Assembly: GCA_011526105.1 (NCBI GenBank) | Contig: WYAZ01000061.1 | Location: 51,001 to 115,000 of the forward strand | From: Deltaproteobacteria bacterium | GTDB taxonomy: Bacteria > Myxococcota > Kuafuiibacteriia > Kuafuiibacteriales > Kuafuiibacteriaceae | Length of the DNA stretch: 64,000 bases | Reading direction: 5' to 3' | Shown: piece after piece, positions 9,776-19,277 of the stretch | How positions within the stretch are numbered: the first letter of the stretch is position 1 | How the letters are laid out: each line of letters begins with the position of its first letter | Position numbers and translations under genes: made by a program | The notes under the pieces: generated by a model | The model's input: the letters and a program-made list of their open reading frames with translations, nothing else | What the model was told of the DNA's origin: nothing | Database searches by the model: none

Positions 9776-11158
9776 TCAGGCGGCGCGGATCGGCTTGCCG
9801 GGGAGCAGGGTGTTGGCGGGGGGGCCACTGAGGACCAGCGGTTGTTCGGCCTGGCTGACCTCGTCCCGATCAAATCTCCGGACTTCTCGGCCGAGACGGG
9901 CCGCCAGCGTTCGAAGGTCTCGCTGCCTGACCGGCCCCACGAGCGTCAAAGCCGCGACCTCGGGCAGAAAGAGCTGCTGCGCGAGGGCCAGAATGGCTTC
10001 CTCGGTGACTTCTTCCCCCTGCCCAAAGCGATCGAGGTAGCTCGAGCCGCAGTCCACGAGCTCCGTGGACCCGAACCAGCTCACCAGCTCGTCCGGGTCG
10101 TCGAGGCCAAACTCGAGCTCGGCGCGGTGTCGTCTCCTTGCTCGGACGAGTTCAGCCGGGCTGATGGGCTCGCGGCTCAGCTGCTCGGTGGTCTCGAGCA
10201 GCGCCTCGACGGCACGCAGCAGGTTGGGCGGGGAAACGGTCGCTTCGAGGTCCAGCGCAGCCGTGTCGGCGTAGGCGTCCACTGCGGCGGAGGCCGAGTA
10301 CGCCAGCCCGCTATCCTCGACCAGGGCCCGTCTCAGCCTCGACGCAAATCCGTCATCGAGGACCCGCTGCAACAACAACAGAGCGGTGAACCGAGGGTCG
10401 TTCTCATGCGGGGCGGGGAACGAGAGCACCATCGAAACCTGAGCATCTTCGGTCTTCTGGACGCAGATGGGGGCGTGAAGTCTCGTCGCAGGGGGCTCGG
10501 GCGCGATCAGCCTCCGGCCGCTGGGCAGGGCCCGGAACTCGCGGTCCGAGACCTCGAGCGCGAGCTCCGGGTCGACGGCGCCCGCCACCACGAGCACCGC
10601 GTTCTGGGCGTTGAAAAGGCGCTGGTGGTAGCGCCGCACGTCGGCCTCCGTAAAGCGCATGACCTGGTTGATGGAGCCGGTGATGGGCTGGGCCATCGCG
10701 TGACCCGGCCAAAGGACCAGCCGGGAGAGGCCGTCGATGTCGGTCTCGCGGCCCTCGGCGTCGTGGGTGTCCCGGATCTCCTCGACCACCACTTGGCGCT
10801 CGATCTCCAGCCCAGAGAGCACGGGTCGTCGGCAGAGCTGGCCGAGCAACACGAGGCCCACCTCCGCGGACTCGCGGGGGACGGTCATGTGGATGGAGAG
10901 GACGTCCCGCTGGGTGTAGCCGTTGACCTCACCCCCGATCGACTCGATCGCCGCGTTCATCGCGAAGCTCGAGGGGTGCGTCTCGGTGCCGCGAAACAGC
11001 ATGTGCTCGAGCAAGTGAGAGAGGCCGCTGTCCGCCGGGCGTTCGAAGCGGGGCCCAGCTCGGACCATGAGGGCCATCGAGACCGAATGGAGGCCGGGTC
11101 GCGGCAGCACGATCACCGGGAGTCCGTTGGGGAGAAGGCGGCGTCGCACGTCGAGCAC
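9776..11158 (-). CDS. M16 family (pitrilysin-type) zinc metallopeptidase
   Basis: About 460 residues from the GTG at 11158, which gives the family-typical opening VLDVRRRLLPNGLPV; an upstream ATG at 11212 would add 18 residues. The inverted zinc motif HxxEH is present as HLLEH about 50 residues in, followed by the downstream glutamate region (VVEEIRDTHDAEGRE). One M16 catalytic half and one C-terminal half are present, the size of the single-unit bacterial proteases and processing-peptidase relatives. No signal peptide is visible. It lies downstream of the sensor kinase gene on the same strand, about 160 bases away, so cotranscription is possible. Both key zinc ligands are intact, so activity is likely. 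Confidence 0.88.
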   Translation of the reverse strand: MLDVRRRLLPNGLPVIVLPRPGLHSVSMALMVRAGPRFERPADSGLSHLLEHMLFRGTETHPSSFAMNAAIESIGGEVNGYTQRDVLSIHMTVPRESAEVGLVLLGQLCRRPVLSGLEIERQVVVEEIRDTHDAEGRETDIDGLSRLVLWPGHAMAQPITGSINQVMRFTEADVRRYHQRLFNAQNAVLVVAGAVDPELALEVSDREFRALPSGRRLIAPEPPATRLHAPICVQKTEDAQVSMVLSFPAPHENDPRFTALLLLQRVLDDGFASRLRRALVEDSGLAYSASAAVDAYADTAALDLEATVSPPNLLRAVEALLETTEQLSREPISPAELVRARRRHRAELEFGLDDPDELVSWFGSTELVDCGSSYLDRFGQGEEVTEEAILALAQQLFLPEVAALTLVGPVRQRDLRTLAARLGREVRRFDRDEVSQAEQPLVLSGPPANTLLPGKPIRAA

Positions 11159-11319
11159 GGATCCAGCCCAGCAGGCCGCCCGTGGATCAGTCAATCGGGG
11201 ACCCCAAGCCATTGATTTTCAAGGATATAGGTGGGATTTCCGCAGATGAAGGCCAAGCCCTGGAGCGAAGGCCCGAATCCGCCTCCGGTCGTGCGGGGGC
11301 GGCGAGGCCGAGCCCCAAA

Positions 11320-13515
11320 TCAGGCTTCGGGAGAGGACTTGGCCCGGGCTCTGGCCTCCGCCTGGGCGCCCGACGGGGCGCCCGCCGAATCGGGTGAGAG
11401 ATCCGGCGCTTCGATGCTGGCCCCCCGTTCCCTGGGTGTATCCGGCGAGAAAACGCCTTCGATCCTGGAGGCCTGGACGACCGGCAGGACGACCCTGAAG
11501 GTCGAACCGGCGCCGAGCTCGGATTCCACCTCTAGGGTTCCCCCGTGCTCTCCGACGATCTGCTGCGTGAGGGCCAGGCCCAGCCCGGTGCCGGTGAGCT
11601 TGGTCGAAAAGAAGGGGTCGAAGATGCGCTCCTGGTTGGCCGGCTCGATCCCGAGGCCGTGGTCGGCGAGGCTGATGACCAGGCGATCGCTCCCCCGAAG
11701 CCGCGCGTCGAGTTCGAGGCGTCCGCCTTCCGGCATGGACTCCTTGCCGTTTCGGAGGAGGTTCAAGAGCGCCTGGCGCATCTGATCTTCGTCGATCTCG
11801 ACCTCCGGGAGCTCGGGCTCCACCACCAGCTCGAGCGACACCCGGGCCGCCTGGAGATCTCCGCGCACGAAGTCGGCCAGGTCGCGGAGCAGAGGTCCGA
11901 GCTGAGCGGGGCGGGTCTTGGGACGCGGCAGGCGGGCGAACCGCAGGTAGGCCTCGGTGATGGCGTTGAGGCGGTCGACCTCCCGCCCGATCGCCTGACA
12001 GACCCGGCGCGCTTCCGTGACGCTCTCACCGCCATCCTCCGTTCGCAGGGAGACGTCTCGGATGAGGTCCTCGAGCAACTCTGCGTTCAGCCCGATCGAC
12101 GAGAGCGGGTTTCGGACCTCGTGCGTAACGTGAGCACTCATGCGTCCAATGGCGGCGAGACGCTCCGAGCGGATGAGCGCCTCCTTGGTGCGAACCGCCT
12201 CGGTCACATCCTCGATCGCGATGACGAGGCCGAGCACTTCGCCGCGCTCGCCGAGCAAAGGAAAGAGCGCCACGTCCACGAGCAGGTCGCCGTAGGCGAG
12301 GGCAGAGACCTCTGCGCTGTTGCCGAGTTCGAGCAGCGTCTCGAGCGAGCCCACTGCCTGGGTGAGGCTCTGGCCCAGGGGCAGCTCCGAGAGCGGTTGG
12401 TTCCTGAGCTCCGCGCCGGAGAGCGAGAAGTGGGCCTCGGCCGCGCGGTTGGTGCTCGTGATGGCAAGGTTTCGATCCGTCACGACGATCGCGGTGCTGA
12501 GGCTCTTCACGATGCGCTCGTGATAGCGCTTGAGTTCGTCCACGCGGTGATAGGCGCGCTCGAGCTCTGCGCGTTGCCGCGAGAGCTCTTCTTCGCGTTG
12601 TTTCTGGGCGCGAGCCATCGCGGTCAGCTCCTCGGCGAGGGCCGAGAGTTCATCGTCACCGCGGGGCATCATCTTTTGCTCGTAGTCACCTCTCGAGATG
12701 GCTCGGGCGAAGCTCACCAGTCGTGAAATGGGAGCGAGGGCACGCGCCGAGATCACGGTCAAGAAGAGGCCCACGAGGAGCGCGAGCGCGGTCAGGGCCA
12801 AGACCCGCCAGATGGCTCGGCGCTCGTCCCTCTCCGCTCTCTGAGCGGTCCGCTCGGTCTCCTCGCTGATCCGCTGACTGAGCCTCGGGAGCTCCTCCTG
12901 GAGGATCCGACGTTCGAGCCGATCGAGTTCGGTGCGGAGCTCCTCGAAGGGTTGCTCCTTCTGCACGCGCAGCAGCAATGTCTCGTTGAGCTCGTTGACG
13001 TCTTCGTGGAGCACCGCCAAGCGATCGATGCTCGATTCGACGTCGCGATAGAACTCCACCTTGGAGTCGGACTCCGTCTCGGCTCGACGGGAGGCGCGAG
13101 AAAGCTGGCGTGAGCAGATATCTCGCGCTTCCTCGGTGCGGGCGCGGATGACGCTCGGGAAGTACCCAGCGACGATGCGGAGCACGAGTTCCTGGCTGCG
13201 CCGATCGCCACCGTCGACGCTACGCCTCAGGTCTCGGAAGCGGTTCTGTTGATGGGTCTCGATCTGGCCCACCAGGCGGGCGAGGGCGAGGTGCCCCTCG
13301 TTCACCGAGCGAAGGTCTTCACCGACCTCCTGGAACTCTTGGACGGAATAGAGCGCGAGAAACAGAAACGTGCCGAGGAGGAACGCAAACGCGAGAAAGA
13401 TCTTGGTGGTGAGAGACAGCCGCAAGCTCACCTCGACCCGGGCCCGGCGCCGATAGCCCATGGAGCCTAGCACCCAGGAGCCGCTTTTTCGAGCCCGGGC
13501 GGCATTCTTGCCCAT
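11320..13515 (-). CDS. Membrane sensor histidine kinase (HAMP-PAS-HisKA-HATPase)
   Basis: 731 residues from the ATG at 13515; an ATG at 13461 would remove 18. A first membrane helix (about 37-58) is followed by a mainly helical sensor region of about 170 residues, a second helix at about 230-255 and a HAMP segment. A PAS-like domain (about 330-440) precedes the HisKA dimerisation helix, with phospho-acceptor His465 in HVTHEVRNPLSS. The ATP-binding domain shows the N box (NLLRNGKESMPEG), DHGLGI, FDPFFSTK and TGLGL. No response regulator gene is adjacent, so it is an orphan kinase. The gene before it on the opposite strand begins only 12 bases away, so the two must share an overlapping promoter region. 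Confidence 0.93.
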   Translation of the reverse strand: MGKNAARARKSGSWVLGSMGYRRRARVEVSLRLSLTTKIFLAFAFLLGTFLFLALYSVQEFQEVGEDLRSVNEGHLALARLVGQIETHQQNRFRDLRRSVDGGDRRSQELVLRIVAGYFPSVIRARTEEARDICSRQLSRASRRAETESDSKVEFYRDVESSIDRLAVLHEDVNELNETLLLRVQKEQPFEELRTELDRLERRILQEELPRLSQRISEETERTAQRAERDERRAIWRVLALTALALLVGLFLTVISARALAPISRLVSFARAISRGDYEQKMMPRGDDELSALAEELTAMARAQKQREEELSRQRAELERAYHRVDELKRYHERIVKSLSTAIVVTDRNLAITSTNRAAEAHFSLSGAELRNQPLSELPLGQSLTQAVGSLETLLELGNSAEVSALAYGDLLVDVALFPLLGERGEVLGLVIAIEDVTEAVRTKEALIRSERLAAIGRMSAHVTHEVRNPLSSIGLNAELLEDLIRDVSLRTEDGGESVTEARRVCQAIGREVDRLNAITEAYLRFARLPRPKTRPAQLGPLLRDLADFVRGDLQAARVSLELVVEPELPEVEIDEDQMRQALLNLLRNGKESMPEGGRLELDARLRGSDRLVISLADHGLGIEPANQERIFDPFFSTKLTGTGLGLALTQQIVGEHGGTLEVESELGAGSTFRVVLPVVQASRIEGVFSPDTPRERGASIEAPDLSPDSAGAPSGAQAEARARAKSSPEA

Positions 13516-13527
13516 CCGTGGAGGCTG

Positions 13528-14319
13528 GTGTCACATCAGCCCATGGGGATCGACCTTTGCCGCGCGGCCCAGTCGGGGCTGCTGATCGCGCTCTTCGCCC
13601 TCGTCCCCGGGGCTGCGGACGGGCAGCCCAAGCCTCAACTCGTCGACATGGTCGTGGCGGAGATCGATCTCCGGATCGTGACCTACTCCGAGCTCGTGGC
13701 CGAGGCCCGTCTGGCGGTGCTCGACCAACGAGGCCCGGCCTTCGCGAAACGCGCGGTCCTGAACCTCGATCTCTTGCGGGCGGTGCTGCGCAACATCTTG
13801 GCGCGAGAGCTGCTCCTCGCGGAGTCCCGGCGCCTGCAGCTTCGGGAAGTGACGGCCTCGGAGATCGACAACGAGCTTTCGAAGATGCGGCAGCGATTCG
13901 CTCACCACGCTGACTACATCCAGTTCCTCGAACAGCTCGGCTTCGAGGTCTTGGATGACATCCGGCAGGATGAGTCGCGCAGTCCGGCGGACCTCGTATC
14001 GATCGTGCGCGCCAACCTCCAGGTGGCCAAGTTCGTGGAGCTCCGGATCAGGCCCAACCTGATTCTGCGGGATGCGGACGTGAAGCAGTGCTACCAGAGA
14101 AACCAGGCGCATTTCTCTGGACGAAGCCTCGCGGAGAGCCGAGCGGTCGTCGAACGTGCGCTCCGAGACGAGCTTCAGGGGACGGCGCTCAGAGAGCTGC
14201 TCGCGCAGCTCGAAGCGCAGGTCAGCCTTCGCTTTGCACCCGACTTCCGTCTTCGGATCGCCGAGGAGCCGCGCGATGCCGCCCGGGATCCTGCGACGCT
14301 CCGGTGTACCAAGGGATGA
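13528..14319 (+). CDS. SurA N-terminal-like periplasmic chaperone without a PPIase domain
   Basis: 263 residues from a GTG at 13528; an ATG at 13543 is also plausible. There is a Sec signal peptide (hydrophobic core LLIALFALVPGAADG), then a segment opening VDMVVAEIDLRIVTYSEL, which resembles the start of SurA-type proteins (VD.VVA.V...IIT.SEL), and a largely helical body. The parvulin rotamase domain that normally follows is absent; the protein is about 60% of SurA length. It probably binds unfolded outer-membrane proteins rather than isomerising prolines. The stop overlaps the acetyltransferase start (ATGA). Confidence 0.65.
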   Translation: MSHQPMGIDLCRAAQSGLLIALFALVPGAADGQPKPQLVDMVVAEIDLRIVTYSELVAEARLAVLDQRGPAFAKRAVLNLDLLRAVLRNILARELLLAESRRLQLREVTASEIDNELSKMRQRFAHHADYIQFLEQLGFEVLDDIRQDESRSPADLVSIVRANLQVAKFVELRIRPNLILRDADVKQCYQRNQAHFSGRSLAESRAVVERALRDELQGTALRELLAQLEAQVSLRFAPDFRLRIAEEPRDAARDPATLRCTKG

Positions 14320-14744
14320 AGGTCGAGTCCGCCCGCCCCGAGGACCTCGAGCCTCTCGCCGAGCTCTTCGAGCTGCTCCATCCAGGGGCGTTCGATCTCG
14401 AGATCCTCCGGCAGCAGTGGGCGCTCCCGGGAACCTCCGCCCTGGTCGTGTGGCTCGAAGGTCGGCTCATGGCCGGCTTGCTCCTGCGGCAGGTTCTGGA
14501 CGAGGCGGAGGTCCTCGTCGTGGGGTGTCGTGTTTCGCGGCGCGGCTACGGCACTCGCCTGCTCGAGGCCCTTCGAGCGGAGTGCATGGCCCAGGGGGTG
14601 GCACGCATCTTCCTGGAGGTGGCCGAGGACAACCACCCGGCCATCGCTCTGTACTCGAAGGCGGGTTTTGGCCGAGTCGGTCGCCGCCGGGGCTACTACC
14701 GAAGCGGGGCGGACGCTCTTCTCTATGCGCTTTCGCTGCGCTGA
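14316..14744 (+). CDS. GNAT acetyltransferase, RimI type
   Basis: 142 residues from the ATG at 14316, which overlaps the preceding stop as ATGA. The acetyl-CoA loop is RRGYGTRL, followed by the RimI-like stretch EVAEDNHPAIALYSKAGF and a GRRRGYY tail. RimI acetylates the N-terminal alanine of ribosomal protein S18; relatives modify other N-termini, so the substrate is inferred. Longer in-frame extensions run into the upstream gene and are not needed. Confidence 0.8.
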   Translation: MKVESARPEDLEPLAELFELLHPGAFDLEILRQQWALPGTSALVVWLEGRLMAGLLLRQVLDEAEVLVVGCRVSRRGYGTRLLEALRAECMAQGVARIFLEVAEDNHPAIALYSKAGFGRVGRRRGYYRSGADALLYALSLR

Positions 14745-14796
14745 ATTCCGCGCGAAGCCGTTGTCGAAGTCCGCTTTCGTCTTCTAGGCTCGGTGG

Positions 14797-15369
14797 ATGT
14801 TCCGGGTTCTTCGTTACGGTGTTCTGCTCGGTGTGCTCTCGTTGTGGGCCTGCGACCGAGAAGGCCTTCTCGAGCCCGACGGATCGGTGAGCGAAGGAGA
14901 CGCCGATCTGGGTGCCTCCGATCGGGGCATGGTGGTGGGCTCCACGATCAAAGCCAGCCGCGTGATCGACGGAGACACAATCATCCTCTCGGCCGGTGCG
15001 GGCGCAAAGGCCCCCGACGGCACCCCACTGCAGGGGGTGACGGTGCGACTCATCGGCATCAACGCCCCCGAGATCGAGCATCAGGGCAACGCGGCCGAGT
15101 GTTGGTCTTCGGAGGCGTCCCAGGGGTTGCGCAACGCGGTCCTCGGACCCGATCTGGAGCTCGAGTATGGTGATGAGCTCCGCGACATCTACGGTCGGAT
15201 CTTGGCGTACGTCCGACTGCCCAGCGGCGACGTCGCGAACGAGCTCATGGTCAGCCAGGGACACGCGCGCTCGTTCCGAGAGTTTCGGCACGCCTACACC
15301 ACTCTCTACAACCGGCTCGAGTCGGAGGCGATGGTCGCCGGTCTCGGGCTGTGGGGCGCTTGTCCCTGA
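14797..15369 (+). CDS. Thermonuclease-like (SNase fold) lipoprotein
   Basis: 190 residues. A short lipoprotein signal ends in SLWAC (Cys19; Trp at -2 is unusual), so the protein is probably membrane anchored. The SNase core is recognisable: VIDGDTI, VRLIGINAPEI, YGRILAYV and an AGLGLWG tail. The arginine, aspartate and glutamate positions used by staphylococcal nuclease all have candidates in these motifs. Likely a calcium-dependent nuclease outside the cytoplasm. Its last 19 bases overlap the start of the MobA-like gene. Confidence 0.88.
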   Translation: MFRVLRYGVLLGVLSLWACDREGLLEPDGSVSEGDADLGASDRGMVVGSTIKASRVIDGDTIILSAGAGAKAPDGTPLQGVTVRLIGINAPEIEHQGNAAECWSSEASQGLRNAVLGPDLELEYGDELRDIYGRILAYVRLPSGDVANELMVSQGHARSFREFRHAYTTLYNRLESEAMVAGLGLWGACP

Positions 15370-15983
15370 ACCCGCCCGACGCGCTGATCCTCGCCGGTGG
15401 TCGCGGCCGACGCATGGGCGGCCTCACGAAGGGGGCGCTCGAGCTCGCCTCCGGTGAAGCCGTGCTCGCGCACATTTTGGCGGCCCTGGCCCCGATCGTT
15501 CGGCGTACACACGTGGTGGCCCCTCCGGATCTGCACCCGGATCTCTCGCGACTCACCTCGGCCCCGCTGCTGTCCGATCTCGGGACCGGACCGGCGAACG
15601 CGATCATTTCGGCCGCGCGTGCGATCGACGCCGAGCTCGTCTTCCTGCTGGCCTCTGATCTGGCCGGGCTCTCCACCGAACTCTTGCGCTGGGTGCTGGA
15701 GGCCTACGGCGGTGATGAGGACGCGGTGATCCCGATCCACGAGGGTCGGCCGCAGCCCCTGCTCGGGCTCTACCGGCGCGCCGTTCTCGCGGAGCAGACG
15801 CTCTCGCCCGGGGCGAGCGTCCGGGCTCTGCTCGGGGGGCTGAGGTGGCGTGGCCTCGAGAGCGCGGGTCTCCCGGAGGCGCTGACCCGGGGGCTGAGCG
15901 GGTTCAACACCTGGGACGAGGCCAAGACCTGGGGGATACGAAGGGGCGCTCCTCTTGCCAAGGAGCCCGAGCCGCGCGAATGA
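15351..15983 (+). CDS. MobA-like nucleotidyltransferase (molybdenum cofactor guanylyltransferase family)
   Basis: 210 residues from a GTG at 15351 inside the end of the nuclease gene; a TTG at 15360 is an alternative. The nucleotide-binding motif LAGGRGRRMGG is near the N-terminus, with a TKG lysine after it, and the metal-binding aspartate is probably in LLASDLAGL. The PQPLLGLYRR segment is typical of MobA. MobA transfers GMP to molybdopterin to make the bis-MGD cofactor. A MocA-like paralogue and XdhC occur at 55133-56577, so the organism probably uses molybdoenzymes, none of which is in this window. Confidence 0.75.
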   Translation: MGRLSLNPPDALILAGGRGRRMGGLTKGALELASGEAVLAHILAALAPIVRRTHVVAPPDLHPDLSRLTSAPLLSDLGTGPANAIISAARAIDAELVFLLASDLAGLSTELLRWVLEAYGGDEDAVIPIHEGRPQPLLGLYRRAVLAEQTLSPGASVRALLGGLRWRGLESAGLPEALTRGLSGFNTWDEAKTWGIRRGAPLAKEPEPRE

Positions 15984-15995
15984 TCGCTCCGCCTC

Positions 15996-16568
15996 ATGCT
16001 CCGGCCGGATCTCGCTCCCATCGATGTCTACCTCGCCGACGCGATGACCCACGAGGATGCCGAGTTCCTCCGACGCCATCCGTGGCCGGTGCTCGTGATC
16101 TCCGAACCGGACTGGGAGAAGATCAAGCAGCTCGGTCGACCCGAGACCCTGATCCCCGGTCAACCTGTACCGGCGTTCTATGAACGCCTGGACCTGACGA
16201 GCAGCACGGCGAGCGCAGCGAGTCTGGACGCGCTCATCTTGCCGCTGAGACCGCTCGCGGGTGGAAGCGTGGACCGAATGTCGATCGGCCGTTCCCCCGA
16301 CCGCGACATCGTCCTTCTCGATGAGACGGTCTCGAAGCACCACGCCGACGTCTCCTGGGACGCCGCCCGTGGGCGCGCGGTCCTCACGGATTGCGGGTCA
16401 AAGAACGGCATCCAAGTGGACGGTGCGCCGCTCGAGACACGCGGCTTCGCGGAGCTCATACCGGGTACGGTCCTCACGTTTGGAACGCTCGGTACGCGCT
16501 ACTACAGCCCGCGGACATTTCTTGGGTGGTTGGCGAGCGGGGCCGGGCGAGCCGGCGGCGCCCCCTGA
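15996..16568 (+). CDS. FHA-domain protein
   Basis: 190 residues, no signal peptide. The N-terminal 85 residues are of unknown function. A complete forkhead-associated domain covers about 88-170, with the canonical phosphopeptide-binding residues: SIGR, SKHHADV and GSKNG. FHA domains bind phosphothreonine peptides, so this is probably a reader of Ser/Thr kinase signalling. It follows the MobA-like gene by 12 bases and may be cotranscribed. Its stop lies 13 bases from the convergent ppiD-like gene. Its motifs can be compared with the degenerate FHA domain in the RodA of this window. Confidence 0.85.
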   Translation: MLRPDLAPIDVYLADAMTHEDAEFLRRHPWPVLVISEPDWEKIKQLGRPETLIPGQPVPAFYERLDLTSSTASAASLDALILPLRPLAGGSVDRMSIGRSPDRDIVLLDETVSKHHADVSWDAARGRAVLTDCGSKNGIQVDGAPLETRGFAELIPGTVLTFGTLGTRYYSPRTFLGWLASGAGRAGGAP

Positions 16569-16581
16569 TCCGACGGGCGAG

Positions 16582-18159
16582 CTACAGCCCGAAGTCTCTT
16601 CCACCCCGGGCGGCGGAGCGAGCATCTTCATCGTAGGATAGGGCCAAGGGGTGCAGTTCCACCTCGGCCTTTTCGCGGAGTCGTTTGGTCCAGCCTTCGA
16701 GCACCCGCTGCTTCTTCTCGTTCACGAGTCGCTCTCGAACCTGGTCCTTGAGGAAGCCGAACTCCACGTCGTTCGGCTCGGACCGGTCCTTGAGCTTGAG
16801 CACCAAGTAGGCGCCATCGATCTCGACGGGGTTCGGGGCGAGCGGGGCGTCCATGGTCAAGGAGAAGGCCAGATCGGCCAACGCCTTGTTGTTCCCCAGC
16901 TTGGGCGCGAAGTCGCCCTGCCGCGCGAACGAACCGGTGCTGTCCAGCTTCAAGGGGATGGGATCCTTCCCGCTCTCGGCTGCAATGAGGGCATCGAGGC
17001 TCTGGCCGGCCTTCGCGGCCTCGAGCAGGCTGGTGGCGCGTGCCTTGGCGACCGCCGCGCCCTTTTCCTCGACCACGAGGGCGAGCGCGATCTCCTGTTT
17101 GACGTCCTCGAGCTTTCGAACGACCGGATCTTTGATCTCCTCGACCTTGATGATGTGGAATCCGAAGGGGGACTCGACCACGCCCGAAATCTCGCCGGCC
17201 TTGAGGGAGAAGGCGGCCTCCTCGAACGGCCGAACCATCTGGCCTTCGCTGAAGAAGCCGAGATCGCCGCCCTTGTCCTTGGAGCTGTCTTCGGACAGCA
17301 GCTTGGCGGTTTCGGCGAAGTCACGACCACTCTTGACCTGCTTGAGCGCATCCCGAGCGCGCTTCTCGACCTCCGCCTTCATCTGCGGAGTGGCCCCGGA
17401 CTCGAGGCGGAAGAGGATGTGCCGGGCCCGGACCTGCTTGGGGATGTCGAACTTGGTGCGCTTGTGCTTGAGGAAGTACTTCTGCAGCTTCTCGGCGGAG
17501 TCCGGTTTCGCGAGCCAGGCCTCCGCGTCGGCCTCGGTCACCGACCCAGCTTCGGCCTCGTAGGCCTTGATGGGCACGCGGATGAACTCGAGGTCGATGG
17601 ACTGCGCGTCCTTTTCATAGGCGAGACGCGCCTCACCGTCGGAGACGGTCGTGCCGCCCTCGAGGATGGCGGCGAGTTTCTCCGCCAAGAGCTGGTCGCG
17701 GTAGGAGCGCTCGAAGGCCGCCGGCGAGAGCTGCTGCCCATTCAAGAACATCTCGTAGCGAGCGCGGTCGAAGCGCCCGTCGGTGTGGAAGGCCTCGTTG
17801 GCCATGATGGCTTCTGCGAGCGCCTTGTTGTCCACCACCAGCCCACGCCGTTCGGCGTCCTCGCGGACGAGATAGCTGCTGATGAGCTGGTCCAAGGTCG
17901 TCTCGCGGAGCTTCATGGTCTTGGCCAGGTCGCGGTTGAACTCCTGGTATCGGCCCTGCATCTCGCGGTACCGCCGGGCATAGGCCATCGCCAGCTCTTG
18001 GTCCGTGATGGTGTGGCCGTTGACCTTGGCCGCGAAAAGCTGCGTGTTCATGATGTTGTCCATCGACGTCCCAAAGAACGCGATGAAAACCAGGATGATG
18101 ACCGCGAGCAGAAAAATGATGACCGGGTTGTTCTTCTTCCGGCGAAGGGTACTCAGCAC
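16582..18159 (-). CDS. ppiD: PpiD/SurA-like peptidyl-prolyl isomerase (periplasmic foldase)
   Basis: 525 residues from a GTG at 18159, preceded by a good ribosome site (AGGAAGGG). A short basic N-terminus and one membrane anchor (about 12-33) precede a SurA_N-type chaperone region beginning KVNGHTITDQEL. A parvulin rotamase domain lies at about 240-345 (ARHILFRLES, then DLGFFSEGQMVRPFE and SPFGFHIIK). A helical C-terminal region completes the PpiD architecture. It is anchored in the inner membrane facing the periplasm and assists folding of secreted proteins. It is transcribed divergently from mreB with a 71-base gap. Confidence 0.9.
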   Translation of the reverse strand: MLSTLRRKKNNPVIIFLLAVIILVFIAFFGTSMDNIMNTQLFAAKVNGHTITDQELAMAYARRYREMQGRYQEFNRDLAKTMKLRETTLDQLISSYLVREDAERRGLVVDNKALAEAIMANEAFHTDGRFDRARYEMFLNGQQLSPAAFERSYRDQLLAEKLAAILEGGTTVSDGEARLAYEKDAQSIDLEFIRVPIKAYEAEAGSVTEADAEAWLAKPDSAEKLQKYFLKHKRTKFDIPKQVRARHILFRLESGATPQMKAEVEKRARDALKQVKSGRDFAETAKLLSEDSSKDKGGDLGFFSEGQMVRPFEEAAFSLKAGEISGVVESPFGFHIIKVEEIKDPVVRKLEDVKQEIALALVVEEKGAAVAKARATSLLEAAKAGQSLDALIAAESGKDPIPLKLDSTGSFARQGDFAPKLGNNKALADLAFSLTMDAPLAPNPVEIDGAYLVLKLKDRSEPNDVEFGFLKDQVRERLVNEKKQRVLEGWTKRLREKAEVELHPLALSYDEDARSAARGGRDFGL

Positions 18160-18230
18160 CGGCCCTTCCTAGCGGAACCGTTTGTGATTTCCAAGGGTTT
18201 TTGGTAAGCCCTCGGGGGGGAAACTGAAGA

Positions 18231-19262
18231 ATGATCCGATGGGTCCGCGGCATGTTCTCGAACGATCTGGCGATCGATCTCGGGACCTCTAACACCTTGA
18301 TCTTCGTCAAGGGCGTGGGGGTCGTCGCAAACGAGCCCAGTGTGGTCGCGGTCTCGCGTGACCGATCCGGTCACCGCAAACTGGTCGCGGTGGGCAAGAG
18401 CGCAAAAGAGATGGTCGGGCGAACCCCAGACGGCATCGAAGCCATCCGGCCCGTCAAGGCCGGGGTCATCGCGGACTTCGAGTCGGTCTCTGCGATGCTT
18501 CGGTACTTCATCAAGAACTTTGCCAACGCGCGAGCGCTCTCCGCTCCGCGCATCGTGATCTGTGTTCCGGTGGGCGTCACCGAGGTCGAGAAGCGCGCGG
18601 TCAAAGAAGCGGCCATGACCGCGGGGGCGCGCGAAGTCCATCTGATCGAGGAGGCGATGGCGGCGGCCATCGGCGCCGGTCTCCCGGTGTCGGAGCCGTC
18701 CGGCAACATGATCGTCGACATCGGCGGCGGTATCACCGAGGTCGCGGTGATCAGCCTGAAGGGCATCGTCTTCTCCAAGTCGATTCGAGTCGGCGGCGAG
18801 AAGATGGATGAGGCGATCGTTCAGTACGCCAAGCGCCGATACAACCTTTTGCTCGGAGAACAGACCGCCGAAGATGTGAAGAAGCGCATCGGCTCGGCCT
18901 ACGACACCGGCGTCCTCGAGGAGATCGAAGTCAAAGGGCGTGACTTGGTGGGTGGCGTGCCCAAGACCGTCATCCTCACCTCGGATGAAGTCCGGGAAGC
19001 GCTATCCGAGGTCGTCAACGCGATCGTGGATGCGGTCCGCGTCTCGCTCGAACGGACGCCACCCGAGCTCGCGGCGGACATCGTCGATCGCGGTCTGGTG
19101 CTCGCGGGCGGCGGGTCGCAGCTCCGGGAACTCGATCGACTCCTGCGCGAAGAAACCGGCCTGCCGGTCGTGGTGTGCGACGACCCCATGGGCGCGGCGG
19201 TCCGCGGGGCGGGCGCGGTGCTCGACCAGATCGATATGCTCAGCAACATCGCGGTGAGCTGA
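18231..19262 (+). CDS. mreB: Rod shape-determining protein MreB
   Basis: 343 residues, full length. Actin-fold nucleotide motifs are present: [12 protein letters not shown] (phosphate 1), [13 protein letters not shown] (phosphate 2) and [13 protein letters not shown] short amphipathic N-terminal stretch (MIRWVRGMF) fits membrane binding. MreB filaments under the inner membrane steer the elongasome. It is the first gene of mreB-mreC-mreD-mrdA-rodA. A purine-rich run (GGGGGGGAAACTGAAG) before the ATG may serve as ribosome site. Confidence 0.97.
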   Translation: MIRWVRGMFSNDLAIDLGTSNTLIFVKGVGVVANEPSVVAVSRDRSGHRKLVAVGKSAKEMVGRTPDGIEAIRPVKAGVIADFESVSAMLRYFIKNFANARALSAPRIVICVPVGVTEVEKRAVKEAAMTAGAREVHLIEEAMAAAIGAGLPVSEPSGNMIVDIGGGITEVAVISLKGIVFSKSIRVGGEKMDEAIVQYAKRRYNLLLGEQTAEDVKKRIGSAYDTGVLEEIEVKGRDLVGGVPKTVILTSDEVREALSEVVNAIVDAVRVSLERTPPELAADIVDRGLVLAGGGSQLRELDRLLREETGLPVVVCDDPMGAAVRGAGAVLDQIDMLSNIAVS

Positions 19263-19277
19263 GCTCTCGGAGCGAGG

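Noticed and set aside
16651..18207. Open frame of 518 codons opposite the PpiD-like gene
   Set aside because: It is antisense to a foldase with clear parvulin motifs; no motif of its own.
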